NCBI GenBank assembly: GCA_003151955.1
Contig: PLZB01000013.1
Span: 1 to 63,351 of the forward strand
Source of the DNA: Acidimicrobiaceae bacterium
GTDB taxonomy: Bacteria > Actinomycetota > Acidimicrobiia > Acidimicrobiales > UBA8190
Length of the DNA stretch: 63,351 nucleotides
Direction of reading: 5' to 3'
In this document: positions 17,545-25,476 of the stretch, in pieces
Numbering within the stretch: the first letter of the stretch is position 1
Layout: the number at the start of each line of letters is the position of its first letter
Translations under genes and position numbers: made by a program
Notes under the pieces: generated by a model
Told to the model about the DNA's origin: nothing
Seen by the model: only the letters and a program-made list of their open reading frames with translations
Databases searched by the model: none

Positions 17545-18665
17545 GTCATCTCGATGATCCACGCCCTGACCCTGGCCACCTCCTCGGGCATCGACCCGGG
17601 GGCGAAGGTGGCGTCGATCTCCCGGGCGATGCCCTCGAGCCGGAGCCGTCGGTCCTCCCCTGGGGGAAGGGCCTCCACCTCGGAGGCCGCCGTCAGGATC
17701 CGGGCGGCCCGTGCCTCTGGTCCGTTCGAGGCGTCCTCGGCTGCGGATTCCGCCACTCGGTTTCGGGTCTCGGCCAGAACGTCGTGAAGGACCTCGGCCG
17801 CCCGCTCCTGGTCCGGCGCGGTGGGCACGACGGAAACCACGGCCCAGAGGTCGGCCCTGGTGGCTACGAGCCGGCCGTCGAGAACGGCGGCGGCCGCCAC
17901 CAGTCGCTGGGTGCGGACAATCCTGCGGTCACTCAGGAGGATGCCCTGGCTCCGGAGCAGCCGGACGCACTGGGCCAGGTCGGGCCGGACCCCGGAGAGG
18001 TCGACAGCGTCGACGAAAGCGGCGGCCACGTCGAGGACGCCCCCCGACCGCTCACCGTCACCGGGAACCTGGGGTCTGGAAGCCCCCCAGCCAACCGCGA
18101 GCAGCTCGTCGAGATGAGGGTCGGAGATCGAATCGACGAAGACCCGGACAAGGAAGCGGTCGGCGAAGGCGGCGAGATTCGGATCGGTGGGGAGCTCGTT
18201 GGAGGCACCCACGCAGATCCGCAGCGGGCAGGCCCGAAGGGTATGGCCCCGACGGAAGACCCGTTCGTTGAGGATGCCCAGCAACGTGTTCAGGATGGCC
18301 GAGGAGCCCAGGAAGACCTCGTCGAGGAAGACGAGCTCGGCCTCGGGAAGCATGTCCGTCGTGTCGATGACCACCCGACCGTCGCGAAGCGCTGCCAGGT
18401 CGACCGGCCCGAACAGCTCGTTCGGCTCCGTGAACCGACCGAGCAGATACTCGAAGTACCTGTCCCCGGTGATCTCGGCGATCTGCCGGACGGCCTGGCT
18501 CTTGGCGGTCCCCGGTGGCCCGATAACGAGAACGTGCTCCTGGGCCACCGCAGCGAGGAATGTCAGTTCGATCAGGGAGCGGCGGCCGACCAGGCCCCGG
18601 CTGGCCTGGTCCACGAAGCTGCGGATGGTCGCGGCCAGGTCGACCAGTTCGTCGGGTGTGCCCAC
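17541..18665 (-). CDS. MoxR-family AAA+ ATPase of a ternary vWA-propeller system
   Basis: A 374-residue ATPase with Walker A GPPGTAKS (K55), Walker B AELVFLDEVF, sensor GASNELPTD and arginine finger AFADRFLVR. The C-terminal lid region extends over ~230-374. I chose the GTG at 18665, since conserved sequence begins at once with TPDELVDLAATIRSFV. An ATG at 18716 would add 17 residues. It is the first gene of the operon: moxR, small protein, vWA, bpX6, each overlapping the next by 4 bp. MoxR ATPases work as chaperones or remodelers together with vWA partners. Confidence 0.87.
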   Translation of the reverse strand: MGTPDELVDLAATIRSFVDQASRGLVGRRSLIELTFLAAVAQEHVLVIGPPGTAKSQAVRQIAEITGDRYFEYLLGRFTEPNELFGPVDLAALRDGRVVIDTTDMLPEAELVFLDEVFLGSSAILNTLLGILNERVFRRGHTLRACPLRICVGASNELPTDPNLAAFADRFLVRVFVDSISDPHLDELLAVGWGASRPQVPGDGERSGGVLDVAAAFVDAVDLSGVRPDLAQCVRLLRSQGILLSDRRIVRTQRLVAAAAVLDGRLVATRADLWAVVSVVPTAPDQERAAEVLHDVLAETRNRVAESAAEDASNGPEARAARILTAASEVEALPPGEDRRLRLEGIAREIDATFAPGSMPEEVARVRAWIIEMT

Positions 18666-18807
18666 GGGATCAGTATTGCGGCTCTTCGGATCTGAGCGGG
18701 TGCGGCACATCGGCAATCACGGTTCTGGCGTACGTTGCATGCGCCCGGACCGGCACTTTCAGGCGAGTCGTCAATGCCGCCGCGGACCTTGCCCTGTAAA
18801 GTCGACT

Positions 18808-19203
18808 ATGGCACTGACGCCCTTCTTGCTGTTCACCGGGCAGGCCGAGGAGGCCCTTCGCTTCTACGTCTCGACCTTTCCCGACGCCGAGATCCTTCAC
18901 CTCGAACGCTACGGACCAGACGAACCGGGTAGAGAAGGCACCGTCAAGGGCGCCACCTTCCGGATCTCCGACCAGACGATCCGCTGCATCGACAGCCCTG
19001 ATGTACACGCCTTCGGGTTCACCCCGGCAGTGTCATTCTTCTTCGACTGCCAGGACGAGGCGGTCTTCAACGCCCTGTTCAATCGGCTCTCCGATCAGGG
19101 GAGCGTCTTCATGCCACCCGATCGGTACCCCTTCGCCCGGAGGTTTGTATGGCTGAGCGACCGATTCGGCGTCTCCTGGCAGCTCAGTGTGGCCCCTGAG
19201 TAG
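18808..19203 (+). CDS. PhnB-like VOC-family protein
   Basis: A 131-residue single-domain protein of the glyoxalase/VOC superfamily, PhnB/3-demethylubiquinone-methyltransferase-like subgroup. It has the early LLFTGQAEEALRFYVSTFPDAEI, central GATFRISDQTIRCIDSP and C-terminal RFVWLSDRFGVSWQLS. The substrate of such proteins is rarely known. The ATG at 18808 has no clear Shine-Dalgarno sequence, so it may be translated leaderless. It diverges from the MoxR operon across ~140 bp that must hold both promoters. Confidence 0.8.
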   Translation: MALTPFLLFTGQAEEALRFYVSTFPDAEILHLERYGPDEPGREGTVKGATFRISDQTIRCIDSPDVHAFGFTPAVSFFFDCQDEAVFNALFNRLSDQGSVFMPPDRYPFARRFVWLSDRFGVSWQLSVAPE

Positions 19204-19302
19204 CGAGCGCCCTGCTCCGACGGCTTCCCGATCCTCGAGCCACTTTCCCTCCGCCCCCTGCCGGGGTCGCCGAGCCGCCCGATTCGCAGCCATGATGGGC
19301 CG

Positions 19303-19962
19303 GTGATCGAGCTCGAGACCCGCGGGGACGTCCGGGTCATCCACTGGCGGGACGGGGAGAACCGGTTCAACCGGGCCTCGGTGACGGCCTGGCACGAGAC
19401 CCTGGACGAGCTCGAGGCGGTGACGGACCGGCTGGCCCTCGTCGCCACCGGGGAGGGGAAGTTCTTCTCCAACGGCCTCGACCTCGACAGCTTCGGCGGG
19501 GATCCCTCAGCCGCCGGGGAGGTCATCGAGGGGGTCCACCGGCTCCTGGGCCGGCTCCTCGTCTTCCCCGCCTACACCGTGGCCGCCTTGAACGGCCACG
19601 CCTTCGCAGCCGGGGCCATGCTGACCACGACCTTCGACCGGCGTCTCATGCGGGAGGACCGGGGCTACTGGTGCCTCCCCGAGGTCGACCTCGGCCTCCC
19701 CCTCACCGAGGCCATGGTGGCGGCGGTGACGGCCCGGCTCCCGACGGGGACCATCCTCGAGGCCATGAACAGCGGCCACCGCTACCCCGCCGCCGAGGCC
19801 CTCGCCGCCGGCCTCGTCGAGGGGACGGCCTCCGAGGAGGATCTCCTCGACCGGGCCGTCGGGACCGCCGCCGCCCTGGCCGCCAAGGACCGGTCCGTCA
19901 TCGCCACCCACAAGCGACTCGTCCTCGGGCCCGCCGCCCGGGCCTGCGGCTGGGAGGCCTGA
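19303..19962 (+). CDS. Enoyl-CoA hydratase/isomerase family protein
   Basis: A 219-residue crotonase-fold protein. The oxyanion-hole segments are LVATGEGKFFSNGLDLDSF (~47-65) and NGHAFAAGAMLTTTFDRRLM (~97-116). GYWCLPEVDLGLPL (~122-135) carries the Glu typical of delta3,delta2-enoyl-CoA isomerases rather than hydratases. It probably shifts double bonds in fatty acyl-CoAs for beta-oxidation. GTG start. It ends where an RDD membrane-protein frame begins, with no clear functional link. Confidence 0.8.
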   Translation: MIELETRGDVRVIHWRDGENRFNRASVTAWHETLDELEAVTDRLALVATGEGKFFSNGLDLDSFGGDPSAAGEVIEGVHRLLGRLLVFPAYTVAALNGHAFAAGAMLTTTFDRRLMREDRGYWCLPEVDLGLPLTEAMVAAVTARLPTGTILEAMNSGHRYPAAEALAAGLVEGTASEEDLLDRAVGTAAALAAKDRSVIATHKRLVLGPAARACGWEA

Positions 19963-20098
19963 GATCTCCGCCCCGGACGACCCCGGCTCGAGCGGCCCTC
20001 CGGCCCACCAGCCCGTCCTGACCGCTCCGGGCTGGTACCCGGAGCCGGAGGGAACGGGCGGCCTCCGCTGGTACGACGGGAGTAGCTGGACCACCCAC

Positions 20099-20731
20099 GT
20101 GGCCCCCGCTGCTCCGCCCCAGCCGACAGCTGCACCCGGCGGAGCCACCGGGCCGGGGGCGGCCCCCTGGCCCGTGGCCTATCCGGTGGTCTGGCATCCT
20201 CCCGGGAAGGGATTCACCCTGGGCCGGCCCCACAGTGGGCCGGGAGCCCTGGCCAACGTGGGGATCCGGCTGGCCGCCCGGCTCCTCGACGTCGCCGTCT
20301 TCCTTCCCCTCTTCGCCGGCCTCATCGCCGCCGCCATCGCCCTGGAGGCGCCCCACATCGGCCCCTTGTTCCCGACCACGAACGGCAACCCGGGCGCACC
20401 CGTTCCCTTCCCCGGGATCTTCGCCATCGAGTTCACTGTCATCGGGGTCCTCTTCGTCACGAGCCTGCTCTGGTACCTCTACGAGGTGGTGGCCACGGCC
20501 CGCTACGGCCGGACGCTGGGAAAGGCCTGGATGCACATCAGGCCCGTCCGGCTCGACGGGACCCCGGTCGGCTGGGGCAGTGCCAGCGGACGAGCCGCCA
20601 TCTCCTGGGTGGCCGGCTGCTTCGCCAGCAGCTGGGTCGGGCTCGTCGACCCCCTCTTCTGCTGCTGGGACCCGATCCAGCAGTGCCTGCACGACAAGGT
20701 GGCCGGCACCATCGTCATCACCGACCGGTGA
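20099..20731 (+). CDS. RDD-family membrane protein with upstream in-frame DUF2510 segment
   Basis: From the first standard start (GTG 20099) the protein has 210 residues: a Pro-rich stretch, then an RDD domain with three hydrophobic segments (RLAARLLDVAVFLPLFAGL, FAIEFTVIGVLFVTSLLWYL, and a third near ISWVAGCFA) and a C-terminal CLHDKVAGTIVITDR. Directly upstream, in the same frame and without a stop, nucleotides 20018-20098 encode a complete DUF2510 motif (PGWYPEPEGTGGLRWYDG). The real product therefore probably starts earlier, from CTG 20018 or ATC 19964, overlapping the end of the previous gene. It is a paralogue of the next gene. Function unknown. Confidence 0.75.
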   Translation: MAPAAPPQPTAAPGGATGPGAAPWPVAYPVVWHPPGKGFTLGRPHSGPGALANVGIRLAARLLDVAVFLPLFAGLIAAAIALEAPHIGPLFPTTNGNPGAPVPFPGIFAIEFTVIGVLFVTSLLWYLYEVVATARYGRTLGKAWMHIRPVRLDGTPVGWGSASGRAAISWVAGCFASSWVGLVDPLFCCWDPIQQCLHDKVAGTIVITDR

Positions 20732-20755
20732 CGGCCGACCGGCCATGATGGTCCG

Positions 20756-21511
20756 ATGACTCCTCCCGGCTGGTACCCCGATCCTGCCGGAGGGCCCGGC
20801 CTCCGCTGGTTCGACGGTGCGGCCTGGACCGCCCATCAGGCCCCCCCGACCCCTCCCCCCGTGACCGGCGCTCCTTTGACCGGCGCTCCTGTGGCCGGCG
20901 CTCCGGACGGGCCCTACCCGACCGGCCCCGCGCCTGGCTACCCGGTCGGCCCCGTGCCGGCCTACCCGACGGGCGGCTACGGACCCCGGTGGAAGGGGGC
21001 CCTCCTGGGACGACCGGCGGCCGGTGCCGGTTCGCTGGCCGGCCAGTGGACCCGACTCGGCGCCCGGATCCTCGACAGCATCGTCCTGCTCCCCGTAACC
21101 GTCACCGTGTTCATCCTCGCCTTCGTCGTGGCCCACCCCCACCTCGGGACGCTGTCCACCAACCCTGACGGGAGCCTGAACGGGTCCCCCTTCCCGCCCG
21201 GCTTCCTCCGCTTCGAGGCCACCATCCTCGGTGCCGAGTTCGTCTGCCTCATCCTCACCTACCTCTACGACGCCCTGGCCACCGCCCACTACGGCCGGAC
21301 CCTGGGGAAGGCCTGGCTCCACATCCGGCCCCTCCGGGTGGACGGGTCCCCCCTCAGCACGGGCCGGGCCTTCGGCCGGGGGGCCGTCTACTTCGGGGGG
21401 AGCATCGTCAGCATCTTCAGCCTCCTGAACGTCCTCTGGTGCCTCTGGGACCCGAACCGGCAGTGTCTCCACGACAAGCTCGTCGAGACCATCGTCGTCA
21501 ACGACCGCTGA
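20756..21511 (+). CDS. DUF2510 and RDD domain membrane protein
   Basis: A 251-residue protein. Residues 1-25 form a DUF2510 motif (PPGWYPDPAGGPGLRWFDG). A Pro/Gly/Ala linker (~30-80, repeated GAP and PVGP/PTG units) leads to an RDD domain with hydrophobic segments RILDSIVLLPVTVTVFILAF, FLRFEATILGAEFVCLILTY and a third near YFGGSIVSIFSLL. The conserved TLGKAWLHIRPLRVDG and QCLHDKLVETIVV mark the family. It is a close paralogue of the gene just upstream, suggesting tandem duplication. RDD proteins may transport ions or small solutes; the substrate is unknown. Confidence 0.87.
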   Translation: MTPPGWYPDPAGGPGLRWFDGAAWTAHQAPPTPPPVTGAPLTGAPVAGAPDGPYPTGPAPGYPVGPVPAYPTGGYGPRWKGALLGRPAAGAGSLAGQWTRLGARILDSIVLLPVTVTVFILAFVVAHPHLGTLSTNPDGSLNGSPFPPGFLRFEATILGAEFVCLILTYLYDALATAHYGRTLGKAWLHIRPLRVDGSPLSTGRAFGRGAVYFGGSIVSIFSLLNVLWCLWDPNRQCLHDKLVETIVVNDR

Positions 21512-21517
21512 GGAGCC

Positions 21518-22444
21518 TCAGCCGGCGACGGTGAAGGCGACGGGGACCGACTGGCCCTCGTCGGGCCAGACCAGGGTGGCCTGATAGTCGCCCGGGGGTG
21601 CCGTCCAGGTGAACCCGCTGGCCTCGATCGGATAGCCCGGGGTGGCCAGGTAGGGGGTGGTGGCGCAACCGGGACTGTCGGCCTCGGCCAGGACTCCGGT
21701 GCCGGGGTGGCCCGACGCGGTGATCTCCACGGCCGGCCCGCAGTCACTCCCGAGGAGGGGGTCGGTCGGGGGGAACCAGGCGTAGCCGGTCACGAGGCAG
21801 TTGCCTCCGGCGCTGTTGAGGAGGTCGCCGGTGACCGTCACCTGGTGGCCGGAGGCGGTCGGGTGGACCTCAACCGAGACGGCAGCCCGATCACAGTTGG
21901 GGGGAGGGGTCGAGGGCGGAGGGCCCGGGGGCATCCCGGCCGGGCTTCCGGCCACGACGCAGGTGGTCGTGTTGTTCCAGGCCGTGGTCGTCCCTCGACA
22001 GTCGACGGCCAGGGTCATGGCCGGCGTCTCGATCCCGAACGGCGCCGGGAGGGTGGAGGCCGTGGTGGTTGGCACCGTGGTGGGGGCGGGAGCCGTCGAC
22101 AGGGTGGTCGGGACCACCGGGGAGGGAGCCGCGGTCGTGGTGGTGCTGGACGGAGCCGGGGCGATGGTGGTCGCCGTCGTGGTGGTGGTGGTGGTGGTGG
22201 TGGTGAGCCGGCCCGTCGGGACGCGGACCCGGCCCGCCGACCCCGGGGAGCCACCGGCGGCGACGACCACGGCGAGGACGACGGCGACGACCACGGCCAG
22301 GGTCGTCAGGGCCTGGCCGAGGCGACGGGCCCGGTCACGTCGGCGGATCCGTCCCGCCACGAGGGACCGGGCCAGGGCCCGGTCCGTGGGGGCAGCCTCG
22401 GCCAGGGCCCGGAGGTCCCGGCGGAGGGACTCGTCGTCCGTCAT
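21518..22444 (-). CDS. Membrane-anchored partner of an ECF sigma factor (anti-sigma-like)
   Basis: A 308-residue protein. The N-terminal cytoplasmic part (~1-42, MTDDESLRRDLRALAEAAPTDRAL) precedes one transmembrane helix (~43-65, LAVVVAVVLAVVVAAGG). A Thr-rich linker (poly-Thr runs at ~78-100 and further TTT blocks) leads to an extracytoplasmic beta domain with paired Cys (CRGTTTAWNNTTTCVV, GNCLVTGYAWFPP, GCATTPYLATPG). It overlaps the sigma factor gene (ATGA) with a ribosome site (aaaggagcgg), so the two are translationally coupled. I infer an anti-sigma or signal-sensing role from this linkage; no zinc anti-sigma motif is seen. Confidence 0.75.
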   Translation of the reverse strand: MTDDESLRRDLRALAEAAPTDRALARSLVAGRIRRRDRARRLGQALTTLAVVVAVVLAVVVAAGGSPGSAGRVRVPTGRLTTTTTTTTTTATTIAPAPSSTTTTAAPSPVVPTTLSTAPAPTTVPTTTASTLPAPFGIETPAMTLAVDCRGTTTAWNNTTTCVVAGSPAGMPPGPPPSTPPPNCDRAAVSVEVHPTASGHQVTVTGDLLNSAGGNCLVTGYAWFPPTDPLLGSDCGPAVEITASGHPGTGVLAEADSPGCATTPYLATPGYPIEASGFTWTAPPGDYQATLVWPDEGQSVPVAFTVAG

Positions 22445-22953
22445 GTTCCGCTCCTTTCGATGTCGCGCATGCCGAGGTTGCGGCGGGCGCCGGAGAGGGT
22501 GGCCTTGACGGTCCCCTCGGCGCAGCCCATGGCCCGGGCCACGTCGCCGACGGGGAGGTCGGCGAGGTAGTAGAGGACGACCGCCTCGAGTTGGCGGGGC
22601 GGGAGGGCCCGGAGCCGGTCGGCCAGGGCCAGGCGGCCCTCGACCTGCTGCTCGAAGCCGGGGCCGTCCCCGGCCCGGTCCTCCAGGGGCCCTCCCGACC
22701 GGGCCCGGCTCTGGCGCCGACCCAACCGTCGGCCGACATTGAGGGCCACCACGTAGAGCCAGGCCTCGGGCCGCTCCATGGCGCTGACCCGGGCCCACCT
22801 GGTCCAGGCCCGGAAGAGGGCTTCCTGGGTGGCCTCCTGGGCCAGATCGACGTCGTCGAGGACGATGGCGAGGGCCCGGGCCGTCCGGTCGTAGTGGGCG
22901 TCGAAGAAGGCCTGGTAGGCCTCCACCACTCCTGGGTCCCGCCGTGGTCTCAC
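22441..22953 (-). CDS. ECF RNA polymerase sigma factor (SigE-like family)
   Basis: A 170-residue sigma-70 family factor of the actinobacterial SigE/ECF type. Region 2 covers ~10-75 (FFDAHYDRTARALAIVLDDVD, AQEATQEALFRAWTRW). Region 4 covers ~110-160 (LRALPPRQLEAVVLYYLADL, VGDVARAMGCAEGTVKATL), a clear helix-turn-helix. GTG start. The membrane partner overlaps its 3' end. Together they form a likely envelope-responsive regulatory unit; the regulon cannot be seen from the window. Confidence 0.9.
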   Translation of the reverse strand: MRPRRDPGVVEAYQAFFDAHYDRTARALAIVLDDVDLAQEATQEALFRAWTRWARVSAMERPEAWLYVVALNVGRRLGRRQSRARSGGPLEDRAGDGPGFEQQVEGRLALADRLRALPPRQLEAVVLYYLADLPVGDVARAMGCAEGTVKATLSGARRNLGMRDIERSGT

Positions 22954-22985
22954 GATCAGAGAAGCCTCCCACCGGGCCCCCCGGT

Positions 22986-23510
22986 TTACCGGGTCCGGCG
23001 GATCTTCTCCTCGTGGTCGAGGAGCCAGCGCTTGCGCTCCATCCCACCCCCGTAACCGGTCAGGCTCCCGTCGGCTCCGATGACCCGGTGGCAGGGGACG
23101 ACGACGGCAATGGGGTTCCGGCCGTTGGCCAGGCCGACGGCCCGGACGGCCTTCGGCCTGCCGATGGCGGTGGCGAGCTGCCCGTAGGAGGCGGTCTCCC
23201 CGTAGGGGATCCGGAGGAGGCCGGCCCAGACCTCCTCCTGGAAGGGGGTACCGACCAGGACGAGGTCGAGGTCGAATTCGGTCCGGTCCCCGGCGAAGTA
23301 CTCCCGGAGCTGCCGGACGGCCTCGGGGAGGATCCCCTCCCGGCGGGGCCCGAGGGAGGAGGGGTCGGGTCGGTGGGCCTGGTCCTCCATGTGGAGGCCG
23401 ACCAGCCTCCCGGCTCCGTCGGCGACGAGGCTGAGGGGTCCGATGGGACTCTCGACGACAGTGTGCCGTCGATCGGTCCCGGCGGGGGTGCCGGTGACGG
23501 TGCTGGGCAT
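22986..23510 (-). CDS. ogt: Methylated-DNA--protein-cysteine methyltransferase
   Basis: A 174-residue O6-alkylguanine-DNA alkyltransferase. The C-terminal domain shows GTPFQEEVWAGLLRIPYGETASYGQLA, then the active-site IAVVVPCHRVIGADG with the alkyl-accepting Cys, and GYGGGMERKRWLLDHE. It removes alkyl groups from O6-guanine by self-alkylation. The ATG at 23510 has a strong site (aaggag). It lies 25 bp after the Ada-AlkA gene on the same strand, so the two form an alkylation-repair operon. Confidence 0.95.
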   Translation of the reverse strand: MPSTVTGTPAGTDRRHTVVESPIGPLSLVADGAGRLVGLHMEDQAHRPDPSSLGPRREGILPEAVRQLREYFAGDRTEFDLDLVLVGTPFQEEVWAGLLRIPYGETASYGQLATAIGRPKAVRAVGLANGRNPIAVVVPCHRVIGADGSLTGYGGGMERKRWLLDHEEKIRRTR

Positions 23511-23535
23511 GGTGGTCTCCTTCTCGGAGGGGGGC

Positions 23536-25041
23536 TCAGGCCCCGACGGGCTCGGGACGGACGGGTTCGGGCAGGTGGTTGACGGCGTGGTCCCCGGTGG
23601 ACCAGAGGTACTGGACGGCGTAGGACCGCCAGGGTCGCCAGGCCTCGGCCTCGGCGGCGAGGGCCCCCGGCCCGGTCGGGAGACCGAGGGCCCCGGCGGC
23701 GAGCCGAACCCCGAGATCGCCGGCCAGGAAGACGTCGGGGTCCCCGAGGGCCCGCATGGCGATGGAGTCGACCGTCCAGGGGCCGAGGCCGGGTCGGGCG
23801 GCCAGGGCGGTCCGGCTCCGGGCCCAGTCACAGCCCGGGGCCAGGTCGAGGGTCCCGTCGGCGAGTACCCGGGCCAGACCCAGGAGGGCGGCCCGGCGGC
23901 GGCCGGGGAGGGCCAGGGCGTCCGGGTCGGAGTCGGCCAGGGCGCCTGGCTCGGGCCAGAGGTGGCTGAGGCCCCCCGTCTCGGGGACGAGGAGGGGGTC
24001 CCCCAGGGCGGCCACGATCCTCCCGGCGTGGGTCCGGGCCGCCCTGGTCGAGACCTGCTGGCCCAGGACCATCCGGAGGGCCAGCTCCTGCTCGTCGACG
24101 GTCCGGGGGACCCGACGGCCCGGCTCCTTGGCCACGATCGGGGCCAGCCGGGGGTCGCCGGCCAGGGCCTCGTCGACGGCGACGGGATCGGCATCGAGGT
24201 CGAGGAGCCGCCGGCAGCGGGCGATGGCGGTCGAGAGGTCCCGGAGGTCGGCCAGGGTGAGCTGGCAGGCCACGTGGTCGGACCGGGGGACCAGGGACAG
24301 CACCCCCTGGCCGTGGGGGAGCCGGAGGGTCCGGCGGTAGGCCCCGTCCCGCCACTCCTCGATACCCGGGACGGCGGTCGCCACCAGGTGACCGAAGAGG
24401 CTCCCGGGGCAGAAGGGAGCCCGGAAGGGAAGACGGAAGCCGACCGTCCCCGCCGCCGAGGGCTGGAACCCCCGGCCCGGGGCCGAGCGCCGCCGGAGCT
24501 CGCCCGGGGTGAGGGCGAAGACCTCCCGGACCGTGTCGTTGAACTGCCGGATGGAGGAGAAGCCGGCGGCGAAGGCCACCTGGCCCATCGGGATCCCCGT
24601 GGTCTCGATCAGGAGCCGGGCCGTCTGGGCCCGCTGGGCCCGGGCCAGGGCCAGGGGTCCGGCCCCGAGCTCGGCCATGAGCTGGCGCTCGAGCTGGCGG
24701 CTGCTGTAGCCGAGCCGGCCCGCCAGCCCCGGGACCCCCTCCCGGTCGACCACCCCGTCGGCGATGAGCCGCATGGCCCGGGCCACCAGGTCGGCCCGGC
24801 CGTTCCATTCCGGGGACCCCGGGGAGGCGTCCGGGCGGCACCGCTTGCAGGCCCGGAACCCGGCCCGCTGGGCCGAGGCCGCCGAGGGATGGAACCGCAT
24901 GTTCTCCGCCTTGGGGGGGACCACGGGACAGCTGGGCCGGCAGTAGATCCCCGTCGTCAGGACCCCGGTGTAGAACCAGCCGTCGAACCTGGCGTCCTTC
25001 GACTGGACGGCCCGGACGCAGACCTCGTCGTCCTCGTGCAC
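23536..25041 (-). CDS. Ada regulatory domain fused to AlkA 3-methyladenine DNA glycosylase
   Basis: A 501-residue fusion. Residues ~1-75 form the Ada zinc domain with its four Cys (GIYCRPSCP and FRACKRCRP), one of which can accept methyl from phosphotriesters. Residues ~80-185 are an AraC-type DNA-binding region (LAGRLGYSSRQLERQL, VAFAAGFSSIRQFNDTVREVF). Residues ~195-500 are the AlkA glycosylase with helix-hairpin-helix LAARPGLGPWTVDSIAMRAL and the catalytic Asp in FLAGDLGVR. It likely senses methylation, activates its own operon and excises alkylated bases. Same strand as ogt. Confidence 0.93.
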   Translation of the reverse strand: MHEDDEVCVRAVQSKDARFDGWFYTGVLTTGIYCRPSCPVVPPKAENMRFHPSAASAQRAGFRACKRCRPDASPGSPEWNGRADLVARAMRLIADGVVDREGVPGLAGRLGYSSRQLERQLMAELGAGPLALARAQRAQTARLLIETTGIPMGQVAFAAGFSSIRQFNDTVREVFALTPGELRRRSAPGRGFQPSAAGTVGFRLPFRAPFCPGSLFGHLVATAVPGIEEWRDGAYRRTLRLPHGQGVLSLVPRSDHVACQLTLADLRDLSTAIARCRRLLDLDADPVAVDEALAGDPRLAPIVAKEPGRRVPRTVDEQELALRMVLGQQVSTRAARTHAGRIVAALGDPLLVPETGGLSHLWPEPGALADSDPDALALPGRRRAALLGLARVLADGTLDLAPGCDWARSRTALAARPGLGPWTVDSIAMRALGDPDVFLAGDLGVRLAAGALGLPTGPGALAAEAEAWRPWRSYAVQYLWSTGDHAVNHLPEPVRPEPVGA

Positions 25042-25104
25042 CCCCCGAGTATCCCCTGCCGCCGCCCTCGGGTCTGGCGGTTTTCCGACATCACGGTCGG
25101 GGGC

Positions 25105-25278
25105 TCAGATGGTGGCCCTCCACTGGGCCTGGTTCCGCCGCCACTGGACCGACCCCTGGGCCGGGGTCCCGGGGGCATCGAGGAGGACGATCTGGAGCCG
25201 GTCGTCCTGGTGCCCCTTGGAGCGGTCCTTGGCCTTCCGGGTCTTCCCTTCGGTGCTGCTCCGCTTGGTGATCCTCAT
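25105..25278 (-). CDS. Small basic hypothetical protein (57 aa)
   Basis: A short minus-strand frame encoding 57 residues, beginning MRITKRSSTEGKTRKAKDRS and ending VQWRRNQAQWRATI. The ATG is preceded by a near-ideal ribosome site (ggaggagg, spacing 4-8). The peptide is strongly basic at its N-terminus (Lys/Arg-rich), then holds a short hydrophobic stretch (LQIVLLDAPG), with a Trp/Arg-rich tail. It lies between the Ada-AlkA gene and the HNH gene. I do not recognise the family. Codon use fits the neighbouring genes. Confidence 0.55.
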   Translation of the reverse strand: MRITKRSSTEGKTRKAKDRSKGHQDDRLQIVLLDAPGTPAQGSVQWRRNQAQWRATI

Positions 25279-25476
25279 CGCTCCTCCTCCGTCTGGTCCG
25301 GTCCTCTTCCGGCTCTCCAGATAGATCGTCGGGGAGAGAGGAAAGGTGACGGTGTGGAAGAGGTGAGAATTCTGTGAGAACGGTGGTCGGGCCGTGCCCA
25401 GGGCCTCCCCCCACTACGGCCCGTGGCCGGGTCAATACCCTTGGAGAGCGTTACAACCTCATGGAATGCTGTGTGG

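Noticed and set aside
22986..24194. Long minus-strand Ser/Pro-rich frame covering ogt and part of Ada-AlkA
   Set aside because: It is a shadow frame; the true genes in the other frames carry PCHR and helix-hairpin-helix motifs.
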